From contig NC_068357.1 of assembly GCF_020536995.1 (NCBI RefSeq), positions 126,572,528 through 126,636,527 of the forward strand: 64,000 nucleotides of DNA, written 5' to 3'. Positions 1-10,049 of the stretch are shown one piece after another. The notes under the pieces were generated by a model. The model was not told the origin of the DNA, searched no databases, and saw only the letters and a program-made list of their open reading frames with translations. Positions within the stretch are counted from its first letter, which is position 1. The number at the start of each line of letters is the position of its first letter. The DNA comes from Dreissena polymorpha (Eukaryota > Mollusca > Bivalvia > Myida > Dreissenidae). The position numbers and the translations under genes were made by a program.

Positions 1-118
1 TACACAAAATGGTTAATTATAGGTTAATCTCATTCAATCAGAAGGACAGACGGAAAACAAATGGTCAGTCAAAAAAGTATATGCCTCCTGCATCATTTGA
101 TGCCAGGGTAATAAATAA

Positions 119-430
119 TAAATCTGTACTTCCTGACCACTGATAATGTGATAGTCTCACTTCCTGACCACTGATAATGTGTGAGTCTCACTTCCTGACC
201 ACTGATAATGTGTGCGTCTCACTTCCTGACCACTGATAATGTGTGAGTCTCACTTCCTGACCACTGATAATGTGTGAGTCTCACTTCCTGACCACTGATG
301 TGTGAGTCTCACTTCCTGACCACTGATAATGTGTGAGTCTCACTTCCTGACCACTGATAATGTGTGAGTCTCACTTCCTGACCACTGATAATGTGTGAGG
401 GTCACTTCCTGACCACTGATAATGTGTGAG
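119..430. repeat. 31-bp minisatellite
   Basis: About nine to ten head-to-tail copies of a 31-bp unit containing CTTCCTGACCACTGATAATG. The unit starts at 129, 160 and so on. It lies in the PRORP intron that follows the exon at 907-1135. Open reading frames across it are by-products of the repeat. Confidence 0.95.
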
Positions 431-441
431 TCTCACTCTTG

Positions 442-800
442 GATAAGATGCTTTATGTGTGAGTGTAAAGTGTGGTCCCAGATAAGATGCTTTATGTGTG
501 AGTGTAAAGTGTGGTCCCAGATAAGATGCTTTATGTGTGAGTGTAAAGTGTGGTCCCAGATAAGATGCTTTATGTGTGAGTGTAAAGTGTGGTCCCAGAT
601 AAGATGCTTTATGTGTGAGTGTAAAGTGTGGTCCCAGATAAGATGCTTTATGTGTGAGTGTAAAGTGTGGTCCCAGATAAGATGCTTCATGTGTGAGTGT
701 AAAGTGTGGTCCCAGATAAGATGCTTTATGTGTGACTGTAAAGTGTGGTCCCAGATAAGATGCTTTATGTGTGAGTGTAAAGTGTGGTCCCAGATAAGCA
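442..800. repeat. 39-bp minisatellite derived from the palindromic repeat
   Basis: Nine near-identical 39-bp units start at 442, 481, 520 and so on. The unit carries GTAAAGTGTGGTCCCAGATAAG, matching the terminal arm of the palindromic repeat family found throughout the window. The array runs straight into a further piece of that repeat at 793-845. Because 39 is divisible by three, it leaves open frames on both strands; none is a gene. Confidence 0.95.
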
Positions 801-906
801 TGTGCACTCCGCACAGGCTTATCAGGGACAACAATTTCCGCTGATAAAAATATGTGGAATTATTTCTGTGAACATGAAAATTGCCTTCATACATCAACTA
901 TCTTAC

Positions 907-1135
907 TGAAAATCCTCTGGCTAACGCAACATTCTCCCCATCGATGACGTAATCAAATGGCCCACAGAACGTCAGCATCTTCTTGAACTGTAGATGATCT
1001 CCTGGCTCTGTTGTGTAGAAATGGTTTTTAGTCCCAAACGCCTGCATGGCAAGATGGTTGCCTAGGCATTTTATTTGGGAGTCTGTGAATGGCTGATCCT
1101 TGGTCAGGTATTCGCCGCAATGATCACACTGCCAT
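907..1135 (-). CDS. PRORP: PRORP exon 3: CxxC site and start of NYN nuclease domain
   Basis: This exon has no start codon of its own. It starts with one base that completes an Arg codon (AG|A) with the preceding exon and ends in phase 0 at CA|GTAAGA. It encodes WQCDHCGEYL followed about 50 residues later by PFDYVIDGENVALARGFS. An alternative acceptor after the CAG at 1129-1131 would drop only a Trp and Gln and break the phase, so the longer form is preferred. Confidence 0.85.
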
Positions 1136-4100
1136 CTTTAAACAAGAGATGTGATCGTCAGAAACACAATGCCCCTTATTGCGCCGCTTTGAAATAAAAA
1201 TTCAATATATCATTTGGCAGGTTTAGAAATTATCTCCCTTTTAAAGCTTATTACTGTCTATGAATTGTATTTTTTGACTTTTGACCTTGAAGGATGACCT
1301 TGACCTTTCACCACTCAAAATGTGCAGCTTCATAAGATACACATGCATGCCAAATATCAAGTTGCTATCTTCAATATAGAAAAAGTTATTGCAAAACTTT
1401 AATGCAAGGTTAAAGTTTTGGGACAGAATGACAGACAGGCCAAAAACAATATACCCCTGTTCATTCGATCCGGGGGCATAAAAAGAACACAGTGTTTGTT
1501 TATGTACAAATGCCTGGCAACCATGTTACATAGTTTACATTGCATACATATGAGCCACACTCTGTGAAAATGGGGCTTAATGCATGTGCATAAAGTGTCG
1601 TCCCATATTAGCCTGTGCAGTCCGCACAGGCTAACAGGGACAACACTTTCTGCCTAAACTGGATTTTTACTTAAATGATACTTTAAACAGAAAATATCAT
1701 TAAAGCGGAAGGTGTCATCCCTGATTCGACTTAGCAGACTTCACAAGCTAATCTGGGACGACACTTAAGCCACATGCATTAAGCCCCCTTTTCACAGATC
1801 ACGGATCATTTATACTTAGCTAATGTGACTGAAATATGTTACAGAATGGAAACAGCCATTTTACTTTGTTATTTTACTTTTAACCCTTTCAGTGCAGGAA
1901 CCGAATTTTAAAGGCCTTTGCAAACAGTTTGGATCCAGATGAGACGCCACAGAACGTGGCGTCTCATCAGGATCCAAACTGTTTGCTATTCTGATAGTAT
2001 TCTTTGAAAAAAATCGAAAAAAACGCTAATTTTAGAAATTCAGCAGACGACATTTAAGCAGACGACAAATTTCCCAGCATGCAAAGGGTTAAAGATGAAC
2101 AACTAAGGATCATCGCAGCCCAGTTTGATTCAAGTCAAATTCAAGTGGTTTCGGTGATATTTTCCTCAATTGATGTAACTCTGCAACACATCTTTATTAT
2201 ACTTGAAAAACAATTAATAAGGGCTTGCAAAGGAAATGGCTCATACATACAATTAACCCTTTACCAGTGAGATATTTATTTTGACGCGTTTGTAATCCCT
2301 TAGAAAGTTAAATTTAATTTAAGACCTGTTTTACTAGATTCAAGTTTTAAAGGCTTCCTTTTTCAACCCTTAAATACTGATGAACAGCAAACAACATAAA
2401 ACCTGAACAGACTGTGTCGAGTTACTTGCAGGCTGTTCTGGTTTTATGCTGTTTACACATTTTCACTTTGCTTCTAAGTGGGAAAGAGTTAACTTAAAGG
2501 GAAATATTAACATCTTATATAGTATGCCATTCCAAAGTACATAATATGAAACCATAACAACATAGTAATATAGAAACGGATATGATGGTTATAATTAAAC
2601 AACCTATAGAAACAGTTACTGTTGAGTTCTACATTCTCATTGAAGAATAGGATGTTTGTGGGTGTGAGTTAGAATTTCACTGAAAATGTGTAAGAAACAA
2701 GACATGGTCTATTGGACAACATGTAAGTTTTGTTACTGAATTTATCCTTTAACCTCGAAGTGTGACCTTGACCTCTTTCAAGATAAGTGTTAAGCGTGCG
2801 AGCGTTCCATAATTGGACACGGCAGTTATTGTGACCCATTTTTGGTCACACTGTGACCAATATTTGGTCACAGTGACCAATTTCTGGTCACAAGTGGAAC
2901 GCCGCGGCTATATAAAGTGACCAAATTTTGGTCACAGGGTTCATTCTAGTTTTAATCTTTAAAGAGGTAGCCTCTATCATGTTTTTCTCTAAAAAGTAAG
3001 CTTAAAATTAACAATAGTAACTTTGGTATTGAACCCTTGAATTTTGAGACATAAGTTATAGCTCATACTAAGTTCTTTTAAATATTGAGTAATTGAACTA
3101 TTAAATCAAACTTTAACTACCGTATTATATTTAGAGGAGCGTCAATGAATCTTTGACATTCATTACTATTATGTGACTACGCTACATTGTCAAGAACGTC
3201 AAGTCTGATGAATGCCACTTATTAATGAATGTATCTGATGTAAGCAATTTGTATATCAGTACACAGGGGTGAATTTGCGATTACAAAAAGTTGCATATGA
3301 TAACTAGATAGTTATAAAGCTTTTACTAAAGCCATATAAGGAAAAATGCCATGCCCCCTAGCATCCATGTTTTTCAACCAACTAGAACCATTTTCGAGCT
3401 AGTCTTGGGAGATATCACTGGGACAAATGTTCTGACCTAGTTTCATGAAGATTGGACAATAAATGTGGCCTCTCGAGTGTTAACAAGGCAAATGTTGACG
3501 ACACTGTATGATGGACAAAAGATGATCACAAAAGTTCACCATTGATCACATTGTGCTCAGGACGTATAAGTCCCTGGCTCAGGTGAGCTAAAAATGCAAA
3601 TATTAAATCATTTTAAAACCAGTGTAAAACGACTGTCCAAGACTTCCTAAAATCAGACTCAGAAACCTTGTGGTTGTGTCAAAATCATCTCTGAATTATA
3701 AACAATCCCTTCATTTACTTATTCCTTTTTTAAGATCAGAATGTCGGCACGTGTAAGCATCCAAAAATCATGCCACTCATCATTTTGATTGAATACATCC
3801 ACAAAAACAAAACAATCTGAAATTATTTCTTCGACATTAAAGTACCTGGACTGCTTGTTGATTGTTGTCAGAGCAACACTGCCAGGAGATAACCTACAAC
3901 AAAAGATTGGCACAGATATATATTTCGCTTGCTCCATGAAAAAAAAGGGCTTTATGCATGTGCGTAAAGTCTCGTCCCAGATTTGCCTGTGTGGACAGTC
4001 CAAAGTCAGAAAAAGCCGTCAATGATAAGCCTGTGCAGTTTGCACAGCCTAATCTTGGACGACACTTTACACACATGCATTAAGCCATGTATCCCAAAGC

Positions 4101-6410
4101 AAGGCTTTTATGTGTAGCAGGACGAGTTATTAAAAGAGCACTTTTACTGTCTTGCTCAAGGAGCTAGCTGGATAGTATTTAACCCATTTATGCCTAGCAT
4201 CTAGAAACAAGAAATGTGTTTGTCACAACACAATGCCCCCTCATGCACTGCTTTGAAAAAAAAATCAATATATCATTTGGCAGATTTAGAAATTATCTTC
4301 CTTTCAAAGCTTATTACTTCCCTAGGATTGTATTTTTTTAACTTTTGACCTTGAAGGATGACCTTGACCTTTCTCCACTCAAAATGTGCAGCTTCATGAG
4401 ATACACATGCATGCCAATTATTAAGTTGCTATGTTCAATATTGCAAAAGTTATGAAGAAGGTTAAAGTTTTGGGACACACACACACACACATACAATGAC
4501 CAATGACAGGCCAAAAACAATATACCGTACCCCGATCTTTCGATCCGGGGGCATAAAAAGGCCTTGGCAAACAGCGTAGACCCAGATGAGACACCGCATG
4601 ATGTGGCGTCTCATCAGAATCTGTGCTGTTTGCTTAAAGGAATTTCTGTAAGAAATATTGTAAATATAGAAATAAGTATACTAGAAATCCCTAATTTCGG
4701 AAATAAATAGATCCAATTTAGAAGGATGGGAGAGTCCACTAGGCATAAATGGGTAAAAAATCTTTGATTGGTAACTTGGTAAGTGTGGTATCTTGGCATA
4801 GTAGATTACAGAACAGAAGTATATTTAACTCTTTCAGTGCGGGAACCGAATTTTGAAGGCCTTTGCAAACAGTTTGGATCCAGATGAGACGCCACAGAAC
4901 GTGGCGTCTCATCTGGATCCAAACTGTTTGCTATTCTGATAGTATTCTTTGAAAAAAAATCGAAGAAAATGCAAATTTTAGAAATTCAACAGACGACATT
5001 TTAGCAGACGACAAATTTCCCAGCATGCAAAGGGTTAAATAAAAGAGCATCCCTCACACTCAAAGTGTTTGGAGTTAAAATTCACTTGAAGGCTCACATT
5101 TGTTGAGAGACTGTCAAATTTGTTTTTCCTACTCTGTCTAAAATTATGTTTACTCTTACTGAATTTCAAAAAGTACTAAGTACCGGTGTACAGAAGATAT
5201 TCTTAATTGCCTTCAGAGTTATGGGCCTCGATATGTGAATGTTGCATGTTGATCCCAAAAACATCATGAGTAAAGTTTCATTTAAAAATCTGTATTAGTT
5301 ACAGAGACTCGTACATGTTGCATGCAAAGTTGACACTATCCTCTTTTATGGTATTTCCCGTTTAAAGAAAGTCTTTTCTTAGCGAAAATCCATTTTAGGT
5401 GGAAAGTGTTGTCCCACATTGGCCTGTGCAGTCTGCACTTGCATTAAGCTCCATTTCCGCAGAACACTGCTCAACTATAGACCTTTACCTGTTATGACTT
5501 ACCTATTGAAATGTTTCTGCACAGCAGCTGCTTGATAATCTTTGAGGTACATGTTATGAACTTTCAACAGCTCCAACAGGACATCATGCCCATATAAACC
5601 CCTCTGCCATTCCTCAAATAACAAGTCAGCAATCGTATCCAACTGCTCGCTGGGGTCAGTATTTCGAACGTGATACTGATGCAAAAACAGGAAGAAAGTG
5701 TGGTAATCTTTATGTTTTAGGGAGGCCCTCAGAATGTAAAAAGCGCTTGAGATGAATGCAGGGTCATCCACAGGAAGCCATTCATAATATATTTTTGCCT
5801 TTTCCCAGACACGAGTCTGTGAAACTGCATCGATCAAAAGCGCGCATTCTCTCCAAAGCATCTTTAATTTTGGATCCTTTTCCAAATCAACAAGTTCCTC
5901 TAAAACTAAGTCTTCATATTTCGTGCAACAGGCAAGCATGAATTGCAAAGTTGTAGATATAGATGTCTTCTCTATATGTTTCAGAAATTCCATTAAAGAT
6001 TTTGCTAATTCTGGCTTTTTCTGAGTCGAAGCCATTTTCATCAAAGAATGATCCATGCCCTTAGCAAAATTTGGATTGTCTTTCTCAATTATATTTCTTA
6101 GTTTGGTCCATTCCTCAAGGGACAACTGGAAATCATCCCTTAACATGACTTGATCATGAAATTGATCAAAAATGTCACTTTTTTCATTCCTAAACCTTAC
6201 TTGTTTTAACTGTAGTGATACGGCACTTAAAAATGTGTTATACGAATTACAGGTCGAATTAACAAGACTTTTCCCGTTTATTTGTGTGTATCTGTCCAAA
6301 ACATATCCTCTATGTATTATCAGTGGAAAACACCATAGTTGCATGTGTCTGTTCAGTAGTTGATGATGCCTTGCCCAGAGATTTCTTCCAATTCTACATG
6401 AAGATATCAT
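907..6410 (-). CDS. PRORP: Mitochondrial ribonuclease P catalytic subunit, protein-only RNase P (5' part)
   Basis: Protein-only RNase P cuts the 5' leader from mitochondrial tRNA precursors. Three exons join in frame: 5503-6410, 3846-3893 and 907-1135. Donors are AG|GTAAGT, AG|GTACTT and CA|GTAAGA; acceptors are TTGTAG and TTTAAAG. The start at 6410 has an in-frame stop two codons upstream and gives an Arg-rich, acid-free N-terminus, as expected of a mitochondrial presequence. Residues ~70-300 are helical and PPR-like. The two small exons give NKQSRWQCDHCGEYL, the first Cys pair of the zinc site, then CGPFDYVIDGENVA, the start of the NYN metallonuclease domain with its first catalytic Asp. 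The rest of the nuclease domain lies beyond the left edge. The Cys pair and the DG-NVA motif together make the assignment firm; the PPR part alone would not. Confidence 0.88.
1143..1482. mobile_element. Dispersed repeat family E (about 340 bp)
   Basis: Related copies lie at 4206-4555 and 15657-15945. Shared landmarks are ACACAATGCCCC near one end, the doubled GACCTTGA motif in the middle and GATCCGGGGGCATAAAA at the other end. No coding capacity. Class not determined; non-autonomous. Confidence 0.8.
1551..1806. mobile_element. Palindromic ~260-bp MITE-like repeat (family P)
   Basis: The ends are inverted copies (GTGAAAATGGGGCTTAATGC and its complement), and each arm contains a smaller hairpin, GCCTGTGCAGTCCGCACAGGC. 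This member lies in the PRORP intron. Confidence 0.9.
1880..2092. mobile_element. TTAA-flanked MITE (family T3)
   Basis: Bounded by TTAACCCTTTCAGTGC and GCATGCAAAGGGTTAA. Near the centre is a hairpin built on GAGACGCCACAGAACGTGGC. TTAA target sites and CCC termini are typical of piggyBac-type non-autonomous elements. Other copies are at 4828-5037, 48876-49084 and 54853-55072. Confidence 0.8.
2252..2491. mobile_element. TTAA-flanked MITE (family T4)
   Basis: Starts TTAACCCTTTACCAG and ends GTGGGAAAGAGTTAA. The internal part contains AAAACCTGAACAGACTG and its inverse. Sister copies are at 6506-6641 (partial), 48690-48876 and 59838-60078. Confidence 0.78.
2826..2942. promoter_or_regulatory. Cluster of four TGACC-N7-GGTCA palindromes with a TATA-like box
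   Basis: Four everted pairs of TGACC and GGTCA, each separated by exactly seven AT-rich bases, lie within about 110 bp. TATATAAA sits between the third and fourth. GGTCA is the half-site of many nuclear receptors, but everted pairs with this spacing may equally be a small palindromic repeat. The cluster is inside a PRORP intron. Confidence 0.5.
3336..3592 (-). mobile_element. Fragment of the ~170-bp-monomer repeat (family H)
   Basis: Reverse-oriented relative of the tandem monomers at 49668-50815. It shares the phrases for CATGAAGATTGGACAATAAATG and the AGGTGAGCT end. Confidence 0.7.
3938..4090. mobile_element. Family P repeat, shortened
   Basis: It starts AAAAAAAAGGGCTTTATGCATG and ends CACATGCATTAAGCC. 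The central spacer of the full-length element is absent. It lies about 45 bp upstream of the acceptor of PRORP exon 2, on the intron side. Confidence 0.8.
4177..4756. mobile_element. TTAA-flanked MITE (family T2) split by an insertion
   Basis: The left end (TTTAACCCATTTATGCCTAG, 4180-4205) and the remainder (4556-4756, ending CTAGGCATAAATGGGTAAA) are parts of one ~225-bp element. A 350-bp family E element fills 4206-4555. Intact T2 copies at 44889-45102 and 46252-46484 show the uninterrupted form. Confidence 0.8.
4206..4555. mobile_element. Family E element nested in a T2 MITE
   Basis: Bounded by AAACAAGAAATGTG and GATCCGGGGGCATAAAA, like the copy at 1143-1482. It contains a short (CA)n run near 4480. 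Its position inside T2 makes it the younger of the two. Confidence 0.8.
4828..5037. mobile_element. TTAA-flanked MITE (family T3)
   Basis: Nearly the same sequence as 1880-2092, with the central GAGACGCC hairpin intact and CTGGATCC on both sides of it. Confidence 0.82.
5355..5470. mobile_element. Family P repeat, half copy
   Basis: Only the right-hand arm is recognisable (AAAGTGTTGTCCCACATTGG to CATTAAGCTCCATTTCCGCA), just downstream of PRORP exon 1. Confidence 0.6.
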
Positions 6411-6505
6411 CTTGCATTAACTGCGTTCTGAAATTCAAGTACACAGTTTATATCATAACCACATTATCATACAATACAGAAATTATAAAGTTTTAGCACC
6501 TGCTT

Positions 6506-6641
6506 AACCCTTTACCACTAAGATTCGTATTTTTACGCATTTAGCAGCAAACAGTGACTGCGAGTTACTCGCAGGCTGTTCTGGTTTTATGATGTTTGCA
6601 CATAGCCATTTTCAATTTGCTTCTGAGTGGGAAAAGGGTTA
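6506..6641. mobile_element. TTAA-flanked MITE (family T4), internally deleted
   Basis: Has both ends (TTAACCCTTTACCACTAAG and GAGTGGGAAAAGGGTTA) and the AGTTACTCGCAGGCTGTTCTG stem, but lacks about 100 bases present in other T4 copies. Confidence 0.75.
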
Positions 6642-7144
6642 CAGAGTGTTTTTTTTCATTCAAAATCGGGTCTGGTACTCGGCCCCATTCCCGATGGAAT
6701 AAAGTATATATATTTCCCAAATGTGAACTTAAAATTCCCAATGGAAGGTTTCCAAAACAAACAAACAAATATTTTTTTTATATCTCAATATTTTGTTCAT
6801 GTCCCATCCATGTAAGTTCAACCTTAGTAAATAGTTGCAATAATTCAACTCCCTACTATATTGACCCTCCAGGTCGCTCTGAGCTGTACGTATGTACTCA
6901 TTAAAGCTCAGAGCATTCAAGAAGAACTACCTAAGTAAATATAATTATGAAAACACTTTTATTATCAATATTGAAGCATGTTTGAGCAAAACAACAACAA
7001 CACCAATTTCCCAATTTTAGTCAAATGCCTCAATTTTTTCCATTCAAAACGGACCAGGCCCCATTCCCAAAATCATAATGGTGAAAAAAAAACAATGCAG
7101 GATTAATATGCAGCAGCCAGTCATGCCTCTTCAGTCAGCAGCGA
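6642..7144. other. AT-rich stretch with no gene
   Basis: Short frames on both strands show no recognisable domain, no splice-consistent neighbours and runs of A or T. A pair of phrases resembling GGTCTGGTACTCGGCCCCATTCCC recurs in degraded form near 7050. Confidence 0.6.
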
Positions 7145-7345
7145 CATATGAGCTTAGCTCATGGAAAACAGGGTTTCAGGAACTTTTGACTTTTATAGTA
7201 TTTTTCTTTTATAGGAAGTCTATCCTTTGGGACAATCCAATTTAGGCGGAAAGTGCTGTCCCTGATTAACCTGTGTAAAATTCACAGGCTAATCTGGGAT
7301 GACAATTTACGCACATGCAGTAAGTCTCATTTTGCCAGAGCGAAG
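7145..7345. mobile_element. Family P repeat, degraded
   Basis: The right arm is good (AGGCGGAAAGTGCTGTCCC to CGCACATGCAGTAAG); the left arm has lost its hairpin. Confidence 0.7.
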
Positions 7346-7384
7346 CTCATAAACAATACATTAAATTTAAACTAAGCATTAACA

Positions 7385-7545
7385 ATTTTGGGAATTCGAA
7401 TCGCAGTGGTGTAGTGGATATGGTGACCGCCTAGCGATCGGGATGTCACGGGGGTTCCATCCCAACTGTGAGTGTTTTTTAGATCACTTCTTCTTCTTCC
7501 GGATTAAGTGCTGGGCTCCTCTGGAGCATCGTCACACAATGTGAA
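7385..7545 (+). mobile_element. tRNA-derived SINE-like element
   Basis: A tRNA-like head contains an A-box-like TGGTGTAGTGGATATGG and a B-box-like GGGTTCCATCCC, followed by TTTTTTAGATC and a TTC-rich tail. A relative with the same head-plus-TTTAGATC layout is at 39060-39190. It does not fold as a complete tRNA, so a functional tRNA gene is unlikely. Confidence 0.65.
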
Positions 7546-7610
7546 TATGAACATAAGTGAAAGGAACATCGGTGCAGTTAAAATCAGGTAAAAAACAACT
7601 TGCTCTAGAG

Positions 7611-7847
7611 TTACACATGCAGCACACCCATCCTTGTCTGGAAGACCTCAAGGGACGGGGCTGACATAACTTCTTCAAGTAAGCTGTTCCAAAGTAGGAT
7701 TCCGGAGGGGAAGGAGAACTTGTAGGAATTTACGCTTGTCAATGGCTGTAAGTATATGTTGGCGTGGCCCCTGGTGTGTACTTTAGTAGGGATCAGTATG
7801 TGCTTGGCTCGGATATCTACCAGGTTGTTGATGACTCTGTATATCAT
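7611..7847 (-). mobile_element. LINE fragment: C-terminal end of a non-LTR reverse transcriptase
   Basis: Seventy-eight codons reading MIYRVINNLVDI, then HTRGHANIYLQP and PSGILLWNSLLEE. Known family: the extreme C-terminus of jockey/CR1-type non-LTR reverse transcriptases has this spacing, with a Phe-Pro-x-x-Ile-x-x-Trp-Asn-x-Leu core. The fragment at 53231-53470 is clearly homologous. No catalytic domain is present, so this is a 5'-truncated dead copy. Confidence 0.75.
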
Positions 7848-8010
7848 GACTGCTTTGGTATGTTGGCGGCGGGATGCTAAGGTGTCCCAGCTCCACCAAA
7901 GACACCAAGTACTGGTTCTACTCAGGCCCCAGACTCATTGAATAGTCAATTTGCGTCAATGCTCCAGAGGGGCCTTGCAATTAATGGGAAGAAGAAGAAG
8001 AAAACGAAGA

Positions 8011-9722
8011 AGATAAATGTGATAGCCCTGCCCCTATCAACATTTTGTTGTTGCTGTTCATCCGTAAACAAACCAAGTGACGAGAGTGTTAAGTCGCATT
8101 TGTCTGCATACGAGTTAAGATAATCTGATTAAATTAATCTTCGTGCAAAATTTAGCATTTAACAAATAAAAGGCAAACAAATACTCGGATATTAAGTTCT
8201 ACTTAAATTGTGTCCGAATATTATCATCCGAAATTTACACAAAGCCGAAACGACGTCGACTTAACAACATATAGATATATCAAAATAAAAGTTACCTTTT
8301 TATATGTGTCGAGATTCTGTTGTTAAATTATGTAAGGTCAGCAGTATAACTAAAATCATCTCAATCTTCTTCAATATTGTGTACCTAAATAAAAAGGCAT
8401 GACTTTTAAGTGCATACGCACCGGATCATGTAAACTTCGGTTACACTACACATATTTTTTTTTGTCAATGGACTTGAAATAGACAAGAACAATCTTAAAG
8501 CGGGTATATACGATTTTTTATATGTGTTAATTGTAATATATTGATAGAATATGTTACAATTACACACAATAGGCAAGAAAAATTATACATTAAAGCCGAA
8601 TTTCATAAAATGCATCAAAGACAAATTAGCGGCCCGAGCCGATTGTGACGTACATATCTTCCTACAATAACCGAAGCATTCGTCATTGTATTAGGATTGG
8701 AGTTACAATCGGGACACCTCGGACAATTGACCTTTCGACAGCGAGAGTGAAGCCACGCCCACCGATTTCAAGGGGGGTCACTCCGCCGAAGTCCGTCATA
8801 AAAATGGCTACGCGAATCGGCCGCATAAGTGAACCAAAAAGGCCTCATGGTATACCAGAAAGGCCATACACTAGTTTTTATTATCATTGAATAGTGGTGC
8901 TGAATATAATTATCATATCTATTAAATAGTCAAAACTTTTTTATTAGTCTACTTAAAAGCCGTTAAATTTATCATCAAAGTCGGCAAAATTATCGCCAAT
9001 TATCGCATACAGTATGAATTGTTCGTTAGTCACAATATTTTTCCTTGAGTAATAGATGTTTCAGTTTTTTAATTAAAAGCCGTTAATTTTTGCAACCGAT
9101 GGCAACATCGCAAATGTGGCACAGGTAAGTAAATTTATTATAATAGAAGACGAAGAACGTTTCTATTGAAATCCGATATAACACATATCTACAATGCGTT
9201 TGGTCAAAATGACCCATGCGCATTGTTATAATCGTATAACAAAGTCAAAGTCGTCAAAAAAGTAACATACACAATATATTATTATATATTATTATTTCCT
9301 CGAAAACTATCTTCTGCAATGTTTAAAATATAAAAAGTTGAAAGAATTTTCATGTACAAAAAAACTCGCTAATCAGACCGGGTTTTCAAAGGGTCATTCA
9401 CAGTTTGCGGCATCTGTTTTGATAACGGATTAGTAGAAAGCCCACATATGGTGTAAAATGACACTTATTGGCCCCTATTGATAATTACTTGCGCATTTGA
9501 AAATAGTTTCTTAACTTACATTAAATTTGGAAGACTTAAACCGAAAGAAATAAAAAATGTTTTATTCTATGTGATATTATTAAAAATAATAACTGATTGT
9601 CTTTATTATTACGATTTCATTAGCATTAAAAAAATCTAGCAAAGTTTATAATGTCTTATTTATTTGCCGACTGCATTAGAATGTCAAATTTATTTAACGT
9701 TGGCCACCTTTGAAAATTGGTT
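8011..9722. other. Long stretch without a supported gene
   Basis: Mostly AT-rich intergenic DNA. A less AT-rich patch at 8630-8860 contains ACAATTGACCTTTCGACAGC, whose inverted match is at 10183-10203 on the other side of the THAP exon. Nothing else could be assigned. Confidence 0.55.
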
Positions 9723-9811
9723 TTAAATGTTCCTTTCTAATTTGTCTATATAGAGGATAAACAAGTACAAAGTTATACTCTTTTTTATAACGTGTCCGTT
9801 GCAAAACTTAC

Positions 9812-10046
9812 ATTTTCTATTTTCGCGTAGTATCTTATTATAACGACTGTGTTTTGCTTTCGGGCGATCGCTTAATATGTTGAGATTAAGCTGTTCGTGT
9901 GGACGACCACAAAGACGAATCCAACGTTTGAATTTTTCAAGATTAGTACCCGGTTGAGGGAACGGAAAAAACGTACTTCCATCTTTTAACCGTTCTGGAT
10001 ACCTTGTGTCTGAATAACAAGTGCCATAACAGCACCTTTCAACCAT
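9812..10046 (-). CDS. THAP-type zinc-finger exon (first exon, partial gene)
   Basis: The exon starts at an ATG and reads MVERCCYGTCYSDTRYPERL, then FFPFPQP and FKRWIRLCGRPHEQLNL. The Cys-x2-4-Cys pair at the start, the Phe-Pro and the Trp about 40 residues on match the first half of a C2CH THAP DNA-binding domain. THAP domains occur in host regulators and in P-element and other DDE transposases; the CGRPHEQLN phrase is one I associate with transposase-linked THAP proteins in invertebrates. A strong donor (AAAAT|GTAAGTTT) ends the exon at 9812. The Cys-x2-His half that should follow was not found nearby, so the gene may be a remnant or may have a distant second exon. Confidence 0.55.
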
Positions 10047-10049
10047 TTT

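Noticed and set aside
119-800. Possible CRISPR-like array
   Set aside because: Units are contiguous repeats with no unique spacers, and the DNA is eukaryotic.
422-897. Repetitive Cys-rich and His-rich frames on both strands
   Set aside because: By-products of the 39-bp minisatellite, whose length is divisible by three.
5503-6410. PTCD2- or MRPS27-type mitochondrial PPR protein
   Set aside because: The downstream spliced exons carry the CxxC and VIDGENVA motifs of protein-only RNase P, which those families lack.
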